From positions 1 to 64,000 of the forward strand of contig NZ_JAATUR010000002.1 of NCBI RefSeq assembly GCF_011881725.1: a DNA stretch of 64,000 bases, in the 5' to 3' direction. Under the pieces are notes generated by a model. That model saw only the letters and a list, made by a program, of their open reading frames with translations, was not told the origin of the DNA and ran no database searches. Shown here piece by piece: positions 51,693 to 61,259 of this stretch. The stretch is from Escherichia coli (GTDB taxonomy: Bacteria; Pseudomonadota; Gammaproteobacteria; Enterobacterales; Enterobacteriaceae). Numbering within the stretch: position 1 is the first letter of the stretch; the number at the start of each line of letters is the position of its first letter. The position numbers were made by a program, and so were the translations under genes.

Positions 51693-52694
51693 ATGGCAAA
51701 GGCCCCTGTAGCAGTAAAAACGGCGTCAGTACTGGCATTTGAGCGCAAACTGGCAACCTCTGACGCGGTGATGTATGCAGGTAACTGGCAAGGAAATGAA
51801 TGGCGACCTATTGAGATTCAGGAAAAAGCGGTTCGTGGCACTATCTCCAATCGCCTGAAAAATGCCATTGTCAGCGATCCCACAAAACTGGATGCTGAAA
51901 TCCAAAAAGCCAACCTGCAACGGGTGGATGTGGCTTCGCTTCCGGTAGATGCGGATACGTTAAAGGTGGTGTTTACGCTGCGTGTGCTGGGTAATTTACC
52001 CTCACCTTCAGTATGTAATGATATGGCCTATCAGGAGGCGCTTTCCAACGTTATTGAAGGTTATATCAGCGAACATGGCTTTAAAGCACTGGCGCTTCGC
52101 TATGCGCTGAATCTGGCAAATGGTCGTTTTCTGTGGCGCAACCGTATTGGCGCCGAGCAGATTCAGGTGAAAGTCACTGCTAATGATTCGTCCTGGACTT
52201 TTAACAGCCATGACTTCTCTTTGCGTCAATTTGACCAAGGGCAGGCAGCGGTCACGCCGCTTGCGGTCATCATAGAACAAGGATTAAGTGGAAAAGAGTG
52301 GGTAATGCTTACGGTTGAAGCGCTGGTTCGCCTCGGGGCCGGGCAAGAAGTTTTCCCGTCGCAGGAACTGGTGCTCGACAGCAACAGTAGCAAAAGTCGC
52401 GTGTTGTATCAGGTGGCGGGTATTGCCGGTATTCACTCTCAGAAAATTGGTAACGCTTTACGCACCATTGATACCTGGCATCCGAAGGTTGATGAGTTGG
52501 GGTCTATTGCCGTGGAGCCTTATGGTTCTGTAACCAGCCGCGGTGTTGCTTGCCGCCAACCGAAAGAAAAACTCGATTTCTACACCTTACTGGACAACTG
52601 GGTGACGAAAGGAGTGAAACCAGACGTTGATCAGCAGCACTACGTGATGGCTGTGCTGATTCGTGGCGGTGTCTTTGGTGAGAAAGCGGAATAA
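51693..52694 (+). CDS. csy3: Type I-F Csy complex backbone Csy3 (Cas7f)
   Basis: A 333-residue Cas7f; six copies form the helical backbone along the guide, their thumbs flipping every sixth crRNA base. Conserved features: [20 protein letters not shown] at the N-terminus, [24 protein letters not shown], and the C-terminal [28 protein letters not shown] at 51693 with RBS AAGGAC; an upstream in-frame start inside csy2 is not used. Gap of ten bases to csy2. Confidence 0.96.
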   Translation: MAKAPVAVKTASVLAFERKLATSDAVMYAGNWQGNEWRPIEIQEKAVRGTISNRLKNAIVSDPTKLDAEIQKANLQRVDVASLPVDADTLKVVFTLRVLGNLPSPSVCNDMAYQEALSNVIEGYISEHGFKALALRYALNLANGRFLWRNRIGAEQIQVKVTANDSSWTFNSHDFSLRQFDQGQAAVTPLAVIIEQGLSGKEWVMLTVEALVRLGAGQEVFPSQELVLDSNSSKSRVLYQVAGIAGIHSQKIGNALRTIDTWHPKVDELGSIAVEPYGSVTSRGVACRQPKEKLDFYTLLDNWVTKGVKPDVDQQHYVMAVLIRGGVFGEKAE

Positions 52695-52704
52695 GGAGCT
52701 GCCA

Positions 52705-53259
52705 ATGGATCACTACCTTGAGATCCGCGTTCTGCCAGATCCTGAATTTTCGAGCGAAATGTTGATGGCGGCATTATTTGCCAAATTGCATCGGGCATTA
52801 GGTGCAAGAGGGCAAGGTGATATCGGCGTGAGTTTCCCGGACGTGAATGTTACGCCGGGAGCGCGTTTACGCTTGCACGGCAGTGCCCCCGCATTGCAAG
52901 AACTTGAAGCCTCGACGTGGCGTAAAGGGCTGACGGATTACTGCCAATGTTCGCCTGTCACGCCAGTTCCTGAAATTAAAGGCTGGCGAGTCGTAAGTCG
53001 TGTACAGGTAAAAAGTAGCCCTCAGCGTCTGTTAAGGCGTTCAGTGAAAAAAGGCTGGCTTACTGAAGAACAGGCGATTGAGCGACAGGCAACGCAAGCT
53101 GAACAGCGGACCGATTTACCTTTTCTCAATATGAAGAGTTTGTCGAGTCAGCAACAGTTCAAATTGTTTATCCGACACGGGGATTTGCTTACGGAACCGG
53201 TTAAAGGGGTATTTAGTAGTTATGGATTAAGCGCAACCGCTACTATTCCCAGGTTTTAG
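52705..53259 (+). CDS. csy4: Type I-F crRNA endonuclease Csy4 (Cas6f)
   Basis: A 184-residue Cas6f that cuts pre-crRNA 3' of the repeat hairpin and stays bound as the complex head. MDHYLEIRVLPDPEF start; the catalytic histidine is at residue 29 (KLHR), the same position as in P. aeruginosa Csy4. The arginine-rich RNA-binding helix is visible as SSPQRLLRRSVKKG (about residues 107-120). C-terminus FSSYGLSATATIPRF. Intact; an intrinsic terminator follows at 53278. Confidence 0.96.
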   Translation: MDHYLEIRVLPDPEFSSEMLMAALFAKLHRALGARGQGDIGVSFPDVNVTPGARLRLHGSAPALQELEASTWRKGLTDYCQCSPVTPVPEIKGWRVVSRVQVKSSPQRLLRRSVKKGWLTEEQAIERQATQAEQRTDLPFLNMKSLSSQQQFKLFIRHGDLLTEPVKGVFSSYGLSATATIPRF

Positions 53260-53277
53260 TCTTTTGCAATTTCTAAC

Positions 53278-53309
53278 AGGCCTGACCATATGGTTGGGCT
53301 TTTTTTGTG
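53278..53309 (+). terminator. Terminator of the csy operon
   Basis: GCCTGACC pairs (with two G-T pairs) to GGTTGGGC around ATAT, followed by TTTTTTTG. Lies 19 bases after the csy4 stop. Confidence 0.8.
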
Positions 53310-53335
53310 CGTGTGACCCGTCCTGAATAGCGCAC

Positions 53336-53366
53336 ACAAAAAAAGCTCGTACTTTCGTACGAGCTC
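53336..53366 (-). terminator. Terminator of serW
   Basis: GCTCGTAC-TTTC-GTACGAGC with an A-run on the plus side, which is a T-run for the minus-strand tRNA transcript. It faces the csy terminator. Confidence 0.9.
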
Positions 53367-53377
53367 TTCTTTAAATA

Positions 53378-53465
53378 TGGCGGTGAGGCGGGGATTCGAA
53401 CCCCGGATACGTTGCCGTATACACACTTTCCAGGCGTGCTCCTTCAGCCACTCGGACACCTCACC
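53378..53465 (-). tRNA. serW: tRNA-Ser(GGA)
   Basis: The minus strand starts GGTGAGGTGTCCGAGTGG, has the anticodon loop CTGGAAAG with anticodon GGA (53429-53431 complement), a long variable arm, the T-loop GGTTCGAATCCCC-type sequence, and an encoded CCA ending at 53378: 88 nt. In K-12 serW lies between clpA and infA; here the csy operon fills the clpA side and array 2 the infA side. Confidence 0.97.
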
Positions 53466-53807
53466 AAATTGTTTTGCTACCAGACCTCATGGGTGGCAAC
53501 GGGGCGCTACTATAGGGAGTTAGAGTAAAACGGTCAAGCAGAATTTATTAGGAACGATTTGTTTGGTTATGCATTGTACACATGCTTTGCCAGACCTGGA
53601 TGATGACTGTATAAGTTTGGGCAATTATTTATCAATACTTACGCAGGGATTAGGTGATTAAAGAAATAAACAGTCAAACCCTTTTTTAAAGGGGATGTAT
53701 AACTTGTTGATTTTTATGATTCTATATTTGGGGTCCTAAAAAGAGTATGACCAAAAGATTTTTATGTTTTTACCGGTAAATCAATCAGATAGTTTGTTAT
53801 TATTCCA
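53466..53807 (+). promoter_or_regulatory. serW promoter region and leader of CRISPR array 2
   Basis: 342 bases, very AT-rich on the array side. The serW-proximal part must hold the tRNA promoter (minus). The array-proximal 150 bases have leader-like content, including AAATCAATCAG near the first repeat, which is only a loose match to an IHF site. No coding frame. Confidence 0.6.
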
Positions 53808-54136
53808 GTTCACTGCCGAACAGGCAGCTTAGAAAAATTGTCCAGATGAACCGAATAAACGGAATACGTTCACTGCCGAACAGGCAGCTTAGAAATGTAC
53901 GCCTGCAATGTTATCCGCTGCGACCTCGTTCACTGCCGAACAGGCAGCTTAGAAAATATTCGCGCGCTGGGTAGCGACGATAAAATCGTTCACTGCCGAA
54001 CAGGCAGCTTAGAAAGGTTTTCAACTCCTGCGCGGGTCGGACGGGCGGTTCACTGCCGAACAGGCAGCTTAGAAATCCTTCAACCATTTTTCCAGCGCCC
54101 CGGTATGCGTTCACTGCCGAACAGGCAGCTTTCAAC
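53808..54136 (+). CRISPR. Type I-F CRISPR array 2 (6 repeats, 5 spacers)
   Basis: Repeats start at 53808, 53868, 53928, 53988, 54048 and 54109, in the same orientation as array 1. The consensus differs from array 1 at one loop base: GTTCACTGCCGAACAGGCAG against ...CCGTACAGG.... Spacers 1-4 are 32 nt and spacer 5 is 33 nt. The sixth repeat keeps 23 bases and then changes (CAGCTTTCAAC), the usual degenerate leader-distal repeat. Spacer 5 (54076-54108) is identical to cas3 sequence at 47454-47486. Confidence 0.98.
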
Positions 54137-54186
54137 ACCACCTCACCTTATCCTGCAAATTACGCTTCTGCTTAACCCTCAGACGC

Positions 54187-54214
54187 AAAAAAGGTCGGTT
54201 AAACCGACCTTTTA
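54187..54214 (-). terminator. Terminator of infA
   Basis: AAAAAAGGTCGGTT pairs with AACCGACCTTTT; T-run on the minus strand. Confidence 0.9.
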
Positions 54215-54251
54215 CTCGTTCTTTCTCTTCGCCCGTCAGGCGGTAAAACAA

Positions 54252-54473
<222 letters not shown>

Positions 54474-54754
54474 ATCCTCTGGGGTATCACTACCGTAATT
54501 TGAACCGGCAAGATAATGCCGAAGTTCTGTAAATAAGTAAAGATTTGCGCGCTAATTCGCAACAAACAGGTTTGGCACATAACTCCGAAAACACACGGCT
54601 AAGCCGCACTCTAAGCGCAACGTATAAGGGAGCGGTGAGATAAACGATTGGCGTTACCTGACGCGAAAAATTCCTTATCGGCAGCGGAGTAATGAGCATA
54701 ACCAACTCTGCGACCGCAATTATAACACTCTGGGGAGAAATGTGCCGAAAACAT

Positions 54755-55459
54755 TCATTCTTGTGGAGAAAACAAGCGCCGTGGTACCCAGAAATTATTC
54801 GGCAACCGTCCGAGACGCATTTGATTGAGATAATTCAGATAATCCCGGCGGGGAATTTCGCAGGCACCAAGCGATGCAGTGTGATCATTAAGTACCTGGC
54901 AGTCGATAAGCTTACCGCCATGACGGATAAACTCCTCACAGAATACCAGAAGCGCCGTTTTGGACGCATTTTCCATCCGGCTGAACATTGACTCGCCACA
55001 AAATAACGTTCCCTGGGCCACGCCGTAAATACCGCCGACGAGTTCATCTTCACGCCAGACTTCTATGGAATGGGCATGTCCCAGCTCGTGAAGGCGATGA
55101 TAAGCTTCAACGACGCCACGCGTGATCCAGGTTCCTTCTTCGCGATCGCTGGCACAGCCTTCAATGACCTGACCAAAAGCGTAATTCATCGTGACACGAT
55201 AGGGCGAGCGTTTATGAAATCGCTTCATACTACGGCTGATATGTAATGATTCAGGCCATAGCACCGCGCGGGGATCGGGCGACCACCACAGGATGGGGTC
55301 GCCTGGAGAAAACCACGGAAAAATACCACGCTGATACGCCATTAACAGGCGCGCAGGGCTTAGATCACCCCCAAGTGCCAGCAGGCCGTTAGGCTCACGT
55401 AATGCGCCTTCCGGGGAAGGGAAGGCTATTGAATGGCGAGAAAGCTGAACCAGGCGCAT
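54755..55459 (-). CDS. aat: Leucyl/phenylalanyl-tRNA-protein transferase
   Basis: A 234-residue enzyme that adds Leu or Phe to proteins with N-terminal Lys or Arg, creating ClpS/ClpA substrates. Conserved [50 protein letters not shown]-like [28 protein letters not shown] and GESMFSR. It starts 41 bases after cydC in the same direction. Confidence 0.97.
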   Translation of the reverse strand: MRLVQLSRHSIAFPSPEGALREPNGLLALGGDLSPARLLMAYQRGIFPWFSPGDPILWWSPDPRAVLWPESLHISRSMKRFHKRSPYRVTMNYAFGQVIEGCASDREEGTWITRGVVEAYHRLHELGHAHSIEVWREDELVGGIYGVAQGTLFCGESMFSRMENASKTALLVFCEEFIRHGGKLIDCQVLNDHTASLGACEIPRRDYLNYLNQMRLGRLPNNFWVPRRLFSPQE

Positions 55460-55500
55460 GACCGCAAAACTCCACGCAAGTCGGATCGTTCAATAATAGC

Positions 55501-57222
55501 TCACAAACCCTGCTTAAACTGGTAGTAACGCCCCTGTTGGGCAAGCAGTTCTGCGTGAGTACCTTGCTCAATAATTTGTCCGTTGTCCATCACTATTATT
55601 TGCTGGAAACGAGAGAGTCCGCGAAGTCGGTGGGTGACCATTAACACCGTTTTCTCACGCATCATTTCTGCAAGCAATTCAAGGATCTGACTTTCGGTTG
55701 TGGCATCTAAGCCTTCGGTAGGTTCATCCAGCAATACCAGCGGCGCATCATGTAACAGCGCACGGGCGATAGCCAGACGGCGCAGTTCTCCACCGGAGAG
55801 CTGGCGTCCGCCTTCACCTAACCAACTGTTGAGACCTGTGTCTTCGAGTAATTTCTCCAGACCGACGCGACGGAGAATTTCAGCAAGAGTGTCATCAGTC
55901 GCATCCGGCGCGGCGAGTAACAGATTATCACGCAGCGTGGCGCTAAACAGATGCACTCGTTGCGGCACAACGCTGATAGTCTGGCGCAGAGCCGCTTCGT
56001 TCAGGCTGGCAATGGGGCTACCGTTAAGCAGAATCTCGCCCTGTAGTGGATCCCATGCACGGGTCAGCAGTTGTAGTAGTGTTGATTTACCGCATCCAGT
56101 TCGCCCGAGAATCGCCATATGTTCCCCGGCGTTTACCTGAAGAGAAATCCCTTTAAGTGCCTGTTGGGATTGCTCCGGATAGGTGAACGCAACATCCCGT
56201 AACGTCAAGGAAACCAGCTCGGGAACGGCTGACTGAGTCTCAGGGAAGGTCACTTCTGGTTTTTGGGCCGTTAAGTCAGTGATACGCACGGCAGAAGCAA
56301 TAACTTGCCCCAGATGCTGGAATGCACCTGTTACTGGCGCCAGAGCTTCAAACGCGGCTAACGCACAGAAGACAAACAGGGCAATTAACGCACCTGGTTG
56401 AGCATTGCCGCCAACGCCGCCAGACGCCATCCACAGCATCAGGATCACCGCCAGTGCGCCAATCAACAGCATAATAGCCTGAGAAAGGGCCGTCAGTTCG
56501 GATTGGCGACGCTGTGCTTCCAGCCACTGAAGTTCTGTATTCTCTAACTGCGTGCGATAACGATCGCTGGCACCAAAAATAGTCAGTTCAGCTTGCCCTT
56601 GCAGCCAGGCTGTCAGCTGTTGACGATACTGCCCGCGAAGATGAGTCAGATTTTGTCCGGTGCTTTTTCCCGCACGATAAAACAGCGGTGGCATCAGGAA
56701 AAGCGTCAGTAACATAATGCCGCCCAGCGTAAAGGCGAGGGTGAGATCAAGGAAACTTAATCCGATTGTCACCACCATAATCACTACAAAAGCACCCACC
56801 AGCGGTGAGATAACGCGCAGGTAAAGATGATCGAGGGTATCAACATCGGCGACGACGCGGTTAAGTAATTCTCCCTGGCGATAGCGAGCCAGTCCGGCAG
56901 GGGAGAGGGGCAACAATTTGCTGAACGTATCAACACGCAGGTGCTGCAATACGCGGAAAGTCGCATCGTGACTCACCAGACGTTCAAAATAACGCCCTGC
57001 GGTACGAGTAATTGCCGCACCACGCACTCCTGCGGCGGGCAGCATATAGTTGAAACTGTACAGTCCTGCAACACCCGCAACCGCCGAGGCGGAGAGGAAC
57101 CAACCAGAAAGCGTCAACAAGCCGATACTGGCGAGCAGTGTGACAATTGCCAGCACAATACCAAGGCTTAACATCCATTTATGACGTTTATACAGTGCCA
57201 GATAGGGTAGCAACGCGCGCAT
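55501..57222 (-). CDS. cydC: Glutathione/cysteine ABC exporter subunit CydC
   Basis: A 573-residue half-transporter (six helices, then ATPase). Walker A GRTGCGKST, signature LSGGELRRL, Walker B LVLLDEP, H-loop MVTHRLR. With CydD it exports reduced thiols to the periplasm and is needed for cytochrome bd assembly. Its ATG abuts the cydD stop with no gap; the RBS AGGAGG lies inside cydD. Confidence 0.97.
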   Translation of the reverse strand: MRALLPYLALYKRHKWMLSLGIVLAIVTLLASIGLLTLSGWFLSASAVAGVAGLYSFNYMLPAAGVRGAAITRTAGRYFERLVSHDATFRVLQHLRVDTFSKLLPLSPAGLARYRQGELLNRVVADVDTLDHLYLRVISPLVGAFVVIMVVTIGLSFLDLTLAFTLGGIMLLTLFLMPPLFYRAGKSTGQNLTHLRGQYRQQLTAWLQGQAELTIFGASDRYRTQLENTELQWLEAQRRQSELTALSQAIMLLIGALAVILMLWMASGGVGGNAQPGALIALFVFCALAAFEALAPVTGAFQHLGQVIASAVRITDLTAQKPEVTFPETQSAVPELVSLTLRDVAFTYPEQSQQALKGISLQVNAGEHMAILGRTGCGKSTLLQLLTRAWDPLQGEILLNGSPIASLNEAALRQTISVVPQRVHLFSATLRDNLLLAAPDATDDTLAEILRRVGLEKLLEDTGLNSWLGEGGRQLSGGELRRLAIARALLHDAPLVLLDEPTEGLDATTESQILELLAEMMREKTVLMVTHRLRGLSRFQQIIVMDNGQIIEQGTHAELLAQQGRYYQFKQGL

Positions 57223-58989
57223 TTAAATCTCCTCCTGACGGTGGGCCAGCAATGTGGCGAATGGACCGCTAGCCACGCTTAACTCCGCGTAACGTCCTTG
57301 CTCAATAATCTGACCATCCTGCATTACCCAAATGACATCCCAGTCAGCGAGATCTTCTAGCTGGTGGGTAACCATCAACGTTGTCTGGCGCATTGAGGCG
57401 GCATTCAGTGCCTCCATCACGCGCTGCTCGCTGTGGGCATCAAGGCTGGCAGCGGGTTCATCCAACAGTAATAGCGAACAGGGATTCAATAATGCACGTG
57501 CCACCGCCACACGTTGTGCCTGACCTACGGAAAGGCGCGCAGCCTGATCGCCTACAGGCGTATCAACACCTTGTGGAAGTTGTGGCAGAAACTCACTGAC
57601 CCAAGCGTTATCCAGTGCTGTTTGAAACTCTTGTTCGCTGGCATCAGGTCGTGCCAGCAGTACGTTATCCCGTAGTGTTGCTGCCGGTAATTGTGGGTTT
57701 TGCCCAACCCATGAGAGATGTTTACGCCATAATTCTGGTGATAAATCACGCAATTCTATCCCGTTGATCCGTAGTGATCCCTGATAGGAAAGAAAACCGG
57801 AAAGCACGTTCAGTAGCGAGCTTTTACCTGAACCGCTACGACCAACCAATACCGCACGTTGGCCTGCTGGCAAGGTAAAGTTCAGCGGGCCGGCCAGCGT
57901 TTTACCTTCTGGTGATATGATAAACAGATCCTCGGCCTCAATGGTCACTGGATCGGTCGATGCTAATTCCGCCTCACCACGCTGCGGATGGGCAAGTGGG
58001 GTTTCCATAAACGTTTTCAGACTGTCAGCTGCGCCAACTGCCTGGGCTTTAGCATGATAAAACGTACCGAGATCGCGTAATGGCTGGAAAAACTCTGGCG
58101 CAAGAATCAGGGCCAGAAAACCCGCAGCCAGCGTCACGCCAGTATCGTAATGACCAAAATTCAGCTCACCAAGATAGGAAAAACCGAAGTACACCGCCAC
58201 CAGAGCAATCGACAGCGAGGTAAAGAATTCCAGAATGCCGGAGGATAGAAACGCCAGCCGCAGTACTTCCATTGTCCGTTGGCGGAAATCCTCCGAAGCA
58301 GAACGAATACTTTCAATTTCAGCTTCACCACGACCAAAAATACGCAGAGTTTCCATGCCGCGCAGGCGATCGAGAAAATGTCCACTTAAGCGAGCAAGCG
58401 CGAGAAAGTTGCGTCGGTTAGCATCGGCAGCCCCCATTCCAACCAGAGCCATAAACAACGGAATTAACGGTGCAGTACACAGCAAAATGAGCGCCGCAGC
58501 CCAGTTAGAGGGGAAGATAGCCACGACAATCAGCAACGGCACCGACACCGCCAGCGCCATTTGTGGCAGGTAGCGAGCGTAGTAATCATGCATATCGTCA
58601 ATTTGTTCGAGCACCAGCGTCGCCCAACTCCCTGCAGGTTTTCCCTGAATCCACGCAGGACCTGCTTGTTGCAGACGGTCGAGAACCTGACGGCGGATGG
58701 CAAAGCGGATATGCTGTCCGGCGTGATAGCCCACCCGTTCGCGTAACCAGACCACCCATGCGCGCAGAACAAAGGTCAGAACCAGTAAAGTAAAAGGAAG
58801 CAACAGGGCTTCACGGGGAATATTCTCCATAATCATATGTTGCAGAATACGCGCCATGAACCAGGCCTGGGCAATTATCAACATGCCACTCACAAAGCCC
58901 AACAGACGAGAAATATTCAGCCAACGTTGGGAGATGACGCTTTGCTGTTTTAACCAGCGGGTTAACTCTTTTTGACGGGATTTGTTCAT
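57223..58989 (-). CDS. cydD: Glutathione/cysteine ABC exporter subunit CydD
   Basis: A 588-residue half-transporter paired with CydC. Walker A GRSGSGKSS, signature LSVGQAQRV (a Val where CydC has Gly), Walker B LLLLDEP, H-loop MVTHQLE. The CydD family signature runs as such. First gene of cydDC. Confidence 0.97.
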   Translation of the reverse strand: MNKSRQKELTRWLKQQSVISQRWLNISRLLGFVSGMLIIAQAWFMARILQHMIMENIPREALLLPFTLLVLTFVLRAWVVWLRERVGYHAGQHIRFAIRRQVLDRLQQAGPAWIQGKPAGSWATLVLEQIDDMHDYYARYLPQMALAVSVPLLIVVAIFPSNWAAALILLCTAPLIPLFMALVGMGAADANRRNFLALARLSGHFLDRLRGMETLRIFGRGEAEIESIRSASEDFRQRTMEVLRLAFLSSGILEFFTSLSIALVAVYFGFSYLGELNFGHYDTGVTLAAGFLALILAPEFFQPLRDLGTFYHAKAQAVGAADSLKTFMETPLAHPQRGEAELASTDPVTIEAEDLFIISPEGKTLAGPLNFTLPAGQRAVLVGRSGSGKSSLLNVLSGFLSYQGSLRINGIELRDLSPELWRKHLSWVGQNPQLPAATLRDNVLLARPDASEQEFQTALDNAWVSEFLPQLPQGVDTPVGDQAARLSVGQAQRVAVARALLNPCSLLLLDEPAASLDAHSEQRVMEALNAASMRQTTLMVTHQLEDLADWDVIWVMQDGQIIEQGRYAELSVASGPFATLLAHRQEEI

Positions 58990-59045
58990 TGCACGCTTAG
59001 CAGGTGAGTTATCAGAATTTTTTGCAGAGCAATGTTACAACGAGG

Positions 59046-59084
59046 AAAAAATAAAGGCGACCCATAGTCGCATGGTGTCGCCTT
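59046..59084 (-). terminator. Terminator of trxB
   Basis: AAGGCGAC...GTCGCCTT stem with a T-run (TTTATTTTTTCC) on the minus strand, 12 bases after trxB. Confidence 0.9.
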
Positions 59085-59095
59085 CTTTACTTTTG

Positions 59096-60630
<1,535 letters not shown>

Positions 60631-61125
60631 ATGGTAGATAGCAAGAAGCGCCCTGGCAAAGATCTCGACCGTATCGATCGTAACATTCTTAATGAGTTGC
60701 AAAAGGATGGGCGTATTTCTAACGTCGAGCTTTCTAAACGTGTGGGACTTTCCCCAACGCCGTGCCTTGAGCGTGTGCGTCGGCTGGAAAGACAAGGGTT
60801 TATTCAGGGCTATACGGCACTGTTGAACCCGCATTATCTGGATGCATCACTTCTGGTATTCGTTGAGATTACTCTGAATCGTGGCGCTCCGGATGTGTTT
60901 GAACAATTCAATACTGCTGTGCAAAAACTTGAAGAAATTCAGGAGTGTCATTTGGTATCCGGTGATTTCGACTACCTGTTGAAAACACGCGTACCGGATA
61001 TGTCAGCCTATCGTAAGCTGCTAGGGGAAACCCTGCTGCGTCTGCCTGGCGTCAATGACACACGGACATACGTTGTTATGGAAGAAGTCAAGCAGAGTAA
61101 TCGTCTGGTTATTAAGACGCGCTAA
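60631..61125 (+). CDS. lrp: Leucine-responsive regulatory protein Lrp
   Basis: A 164-residue global regulator of the feast/famine class. HTH at about residues 30-51 (ISNVELSKRVGLSPTPCLERVRR) and C-terminal RAM domain (ECHLVSGDFDYLLKTRVPD) that binds leucine and forms octamers. It controls amino-acid, pili and transport genes across the genome. Sequence appears identical in length to K-12. Confidence 0.98.
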   Translation: MVDSKKRPGKDLDRIDRNILNELQKDGRISNVELSKRVGLSPTPCLERVRRLERQGFIQGYTALLNPHYLDASLLVFVEITLNRGAPDVFEQFNTAVQKLEEIQECHLVSGDFDYLLKTRVPDMSAYRKLLGETLLRLPGVNDTRTYVVMEEVKQSNRLVIKTR

Positions 61126-61165
61126 CACGGAACAGGTGCAAAATAAGCGTATTTTGATTACACTC

Positions 61166-61181
61166 CTGTTAATCCATACAG
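61166..61181. promoter_or_regulatory. LexA box upstream of ftsK
   Basis: CTGTTAATCCATACAG fits the SOS-box CTG-N10-CAG with the full CTGT/ACAG arms. ftsK is known as dinH, a damage-inducible gene, so this is probably its LexA site. Confidence 0.85.
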
Positions 61182-61182
61182 C

Positions 61183-61215
61183 AACAGTACTGGGGTAACC
61201 TGGTACTGTTGTCCG
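61183..61215 (+). terminator. Terminator of lrp
   Basis: AACAGTAC pairs with GTACTGTT around a 12-base loop, followed by GTCCGTTTT. It stands between lrp and the ftsK start and next to the LexA box. Confidence 0.75.
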
Positions 61216-61259
61216 TTTTAGCATCGGGCAGGAAAAGCCTGTAACCTGGAGAGCCTTTC

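Noticed and set aside
53868..53927. Array 2 spacer 2 as a second anti-cas spacer (against csy2)
   Set aside because: Only a 10-base run (CAGGCGTACA) is shared with csy2 near 50948; the rest does not align, so it fits chance.
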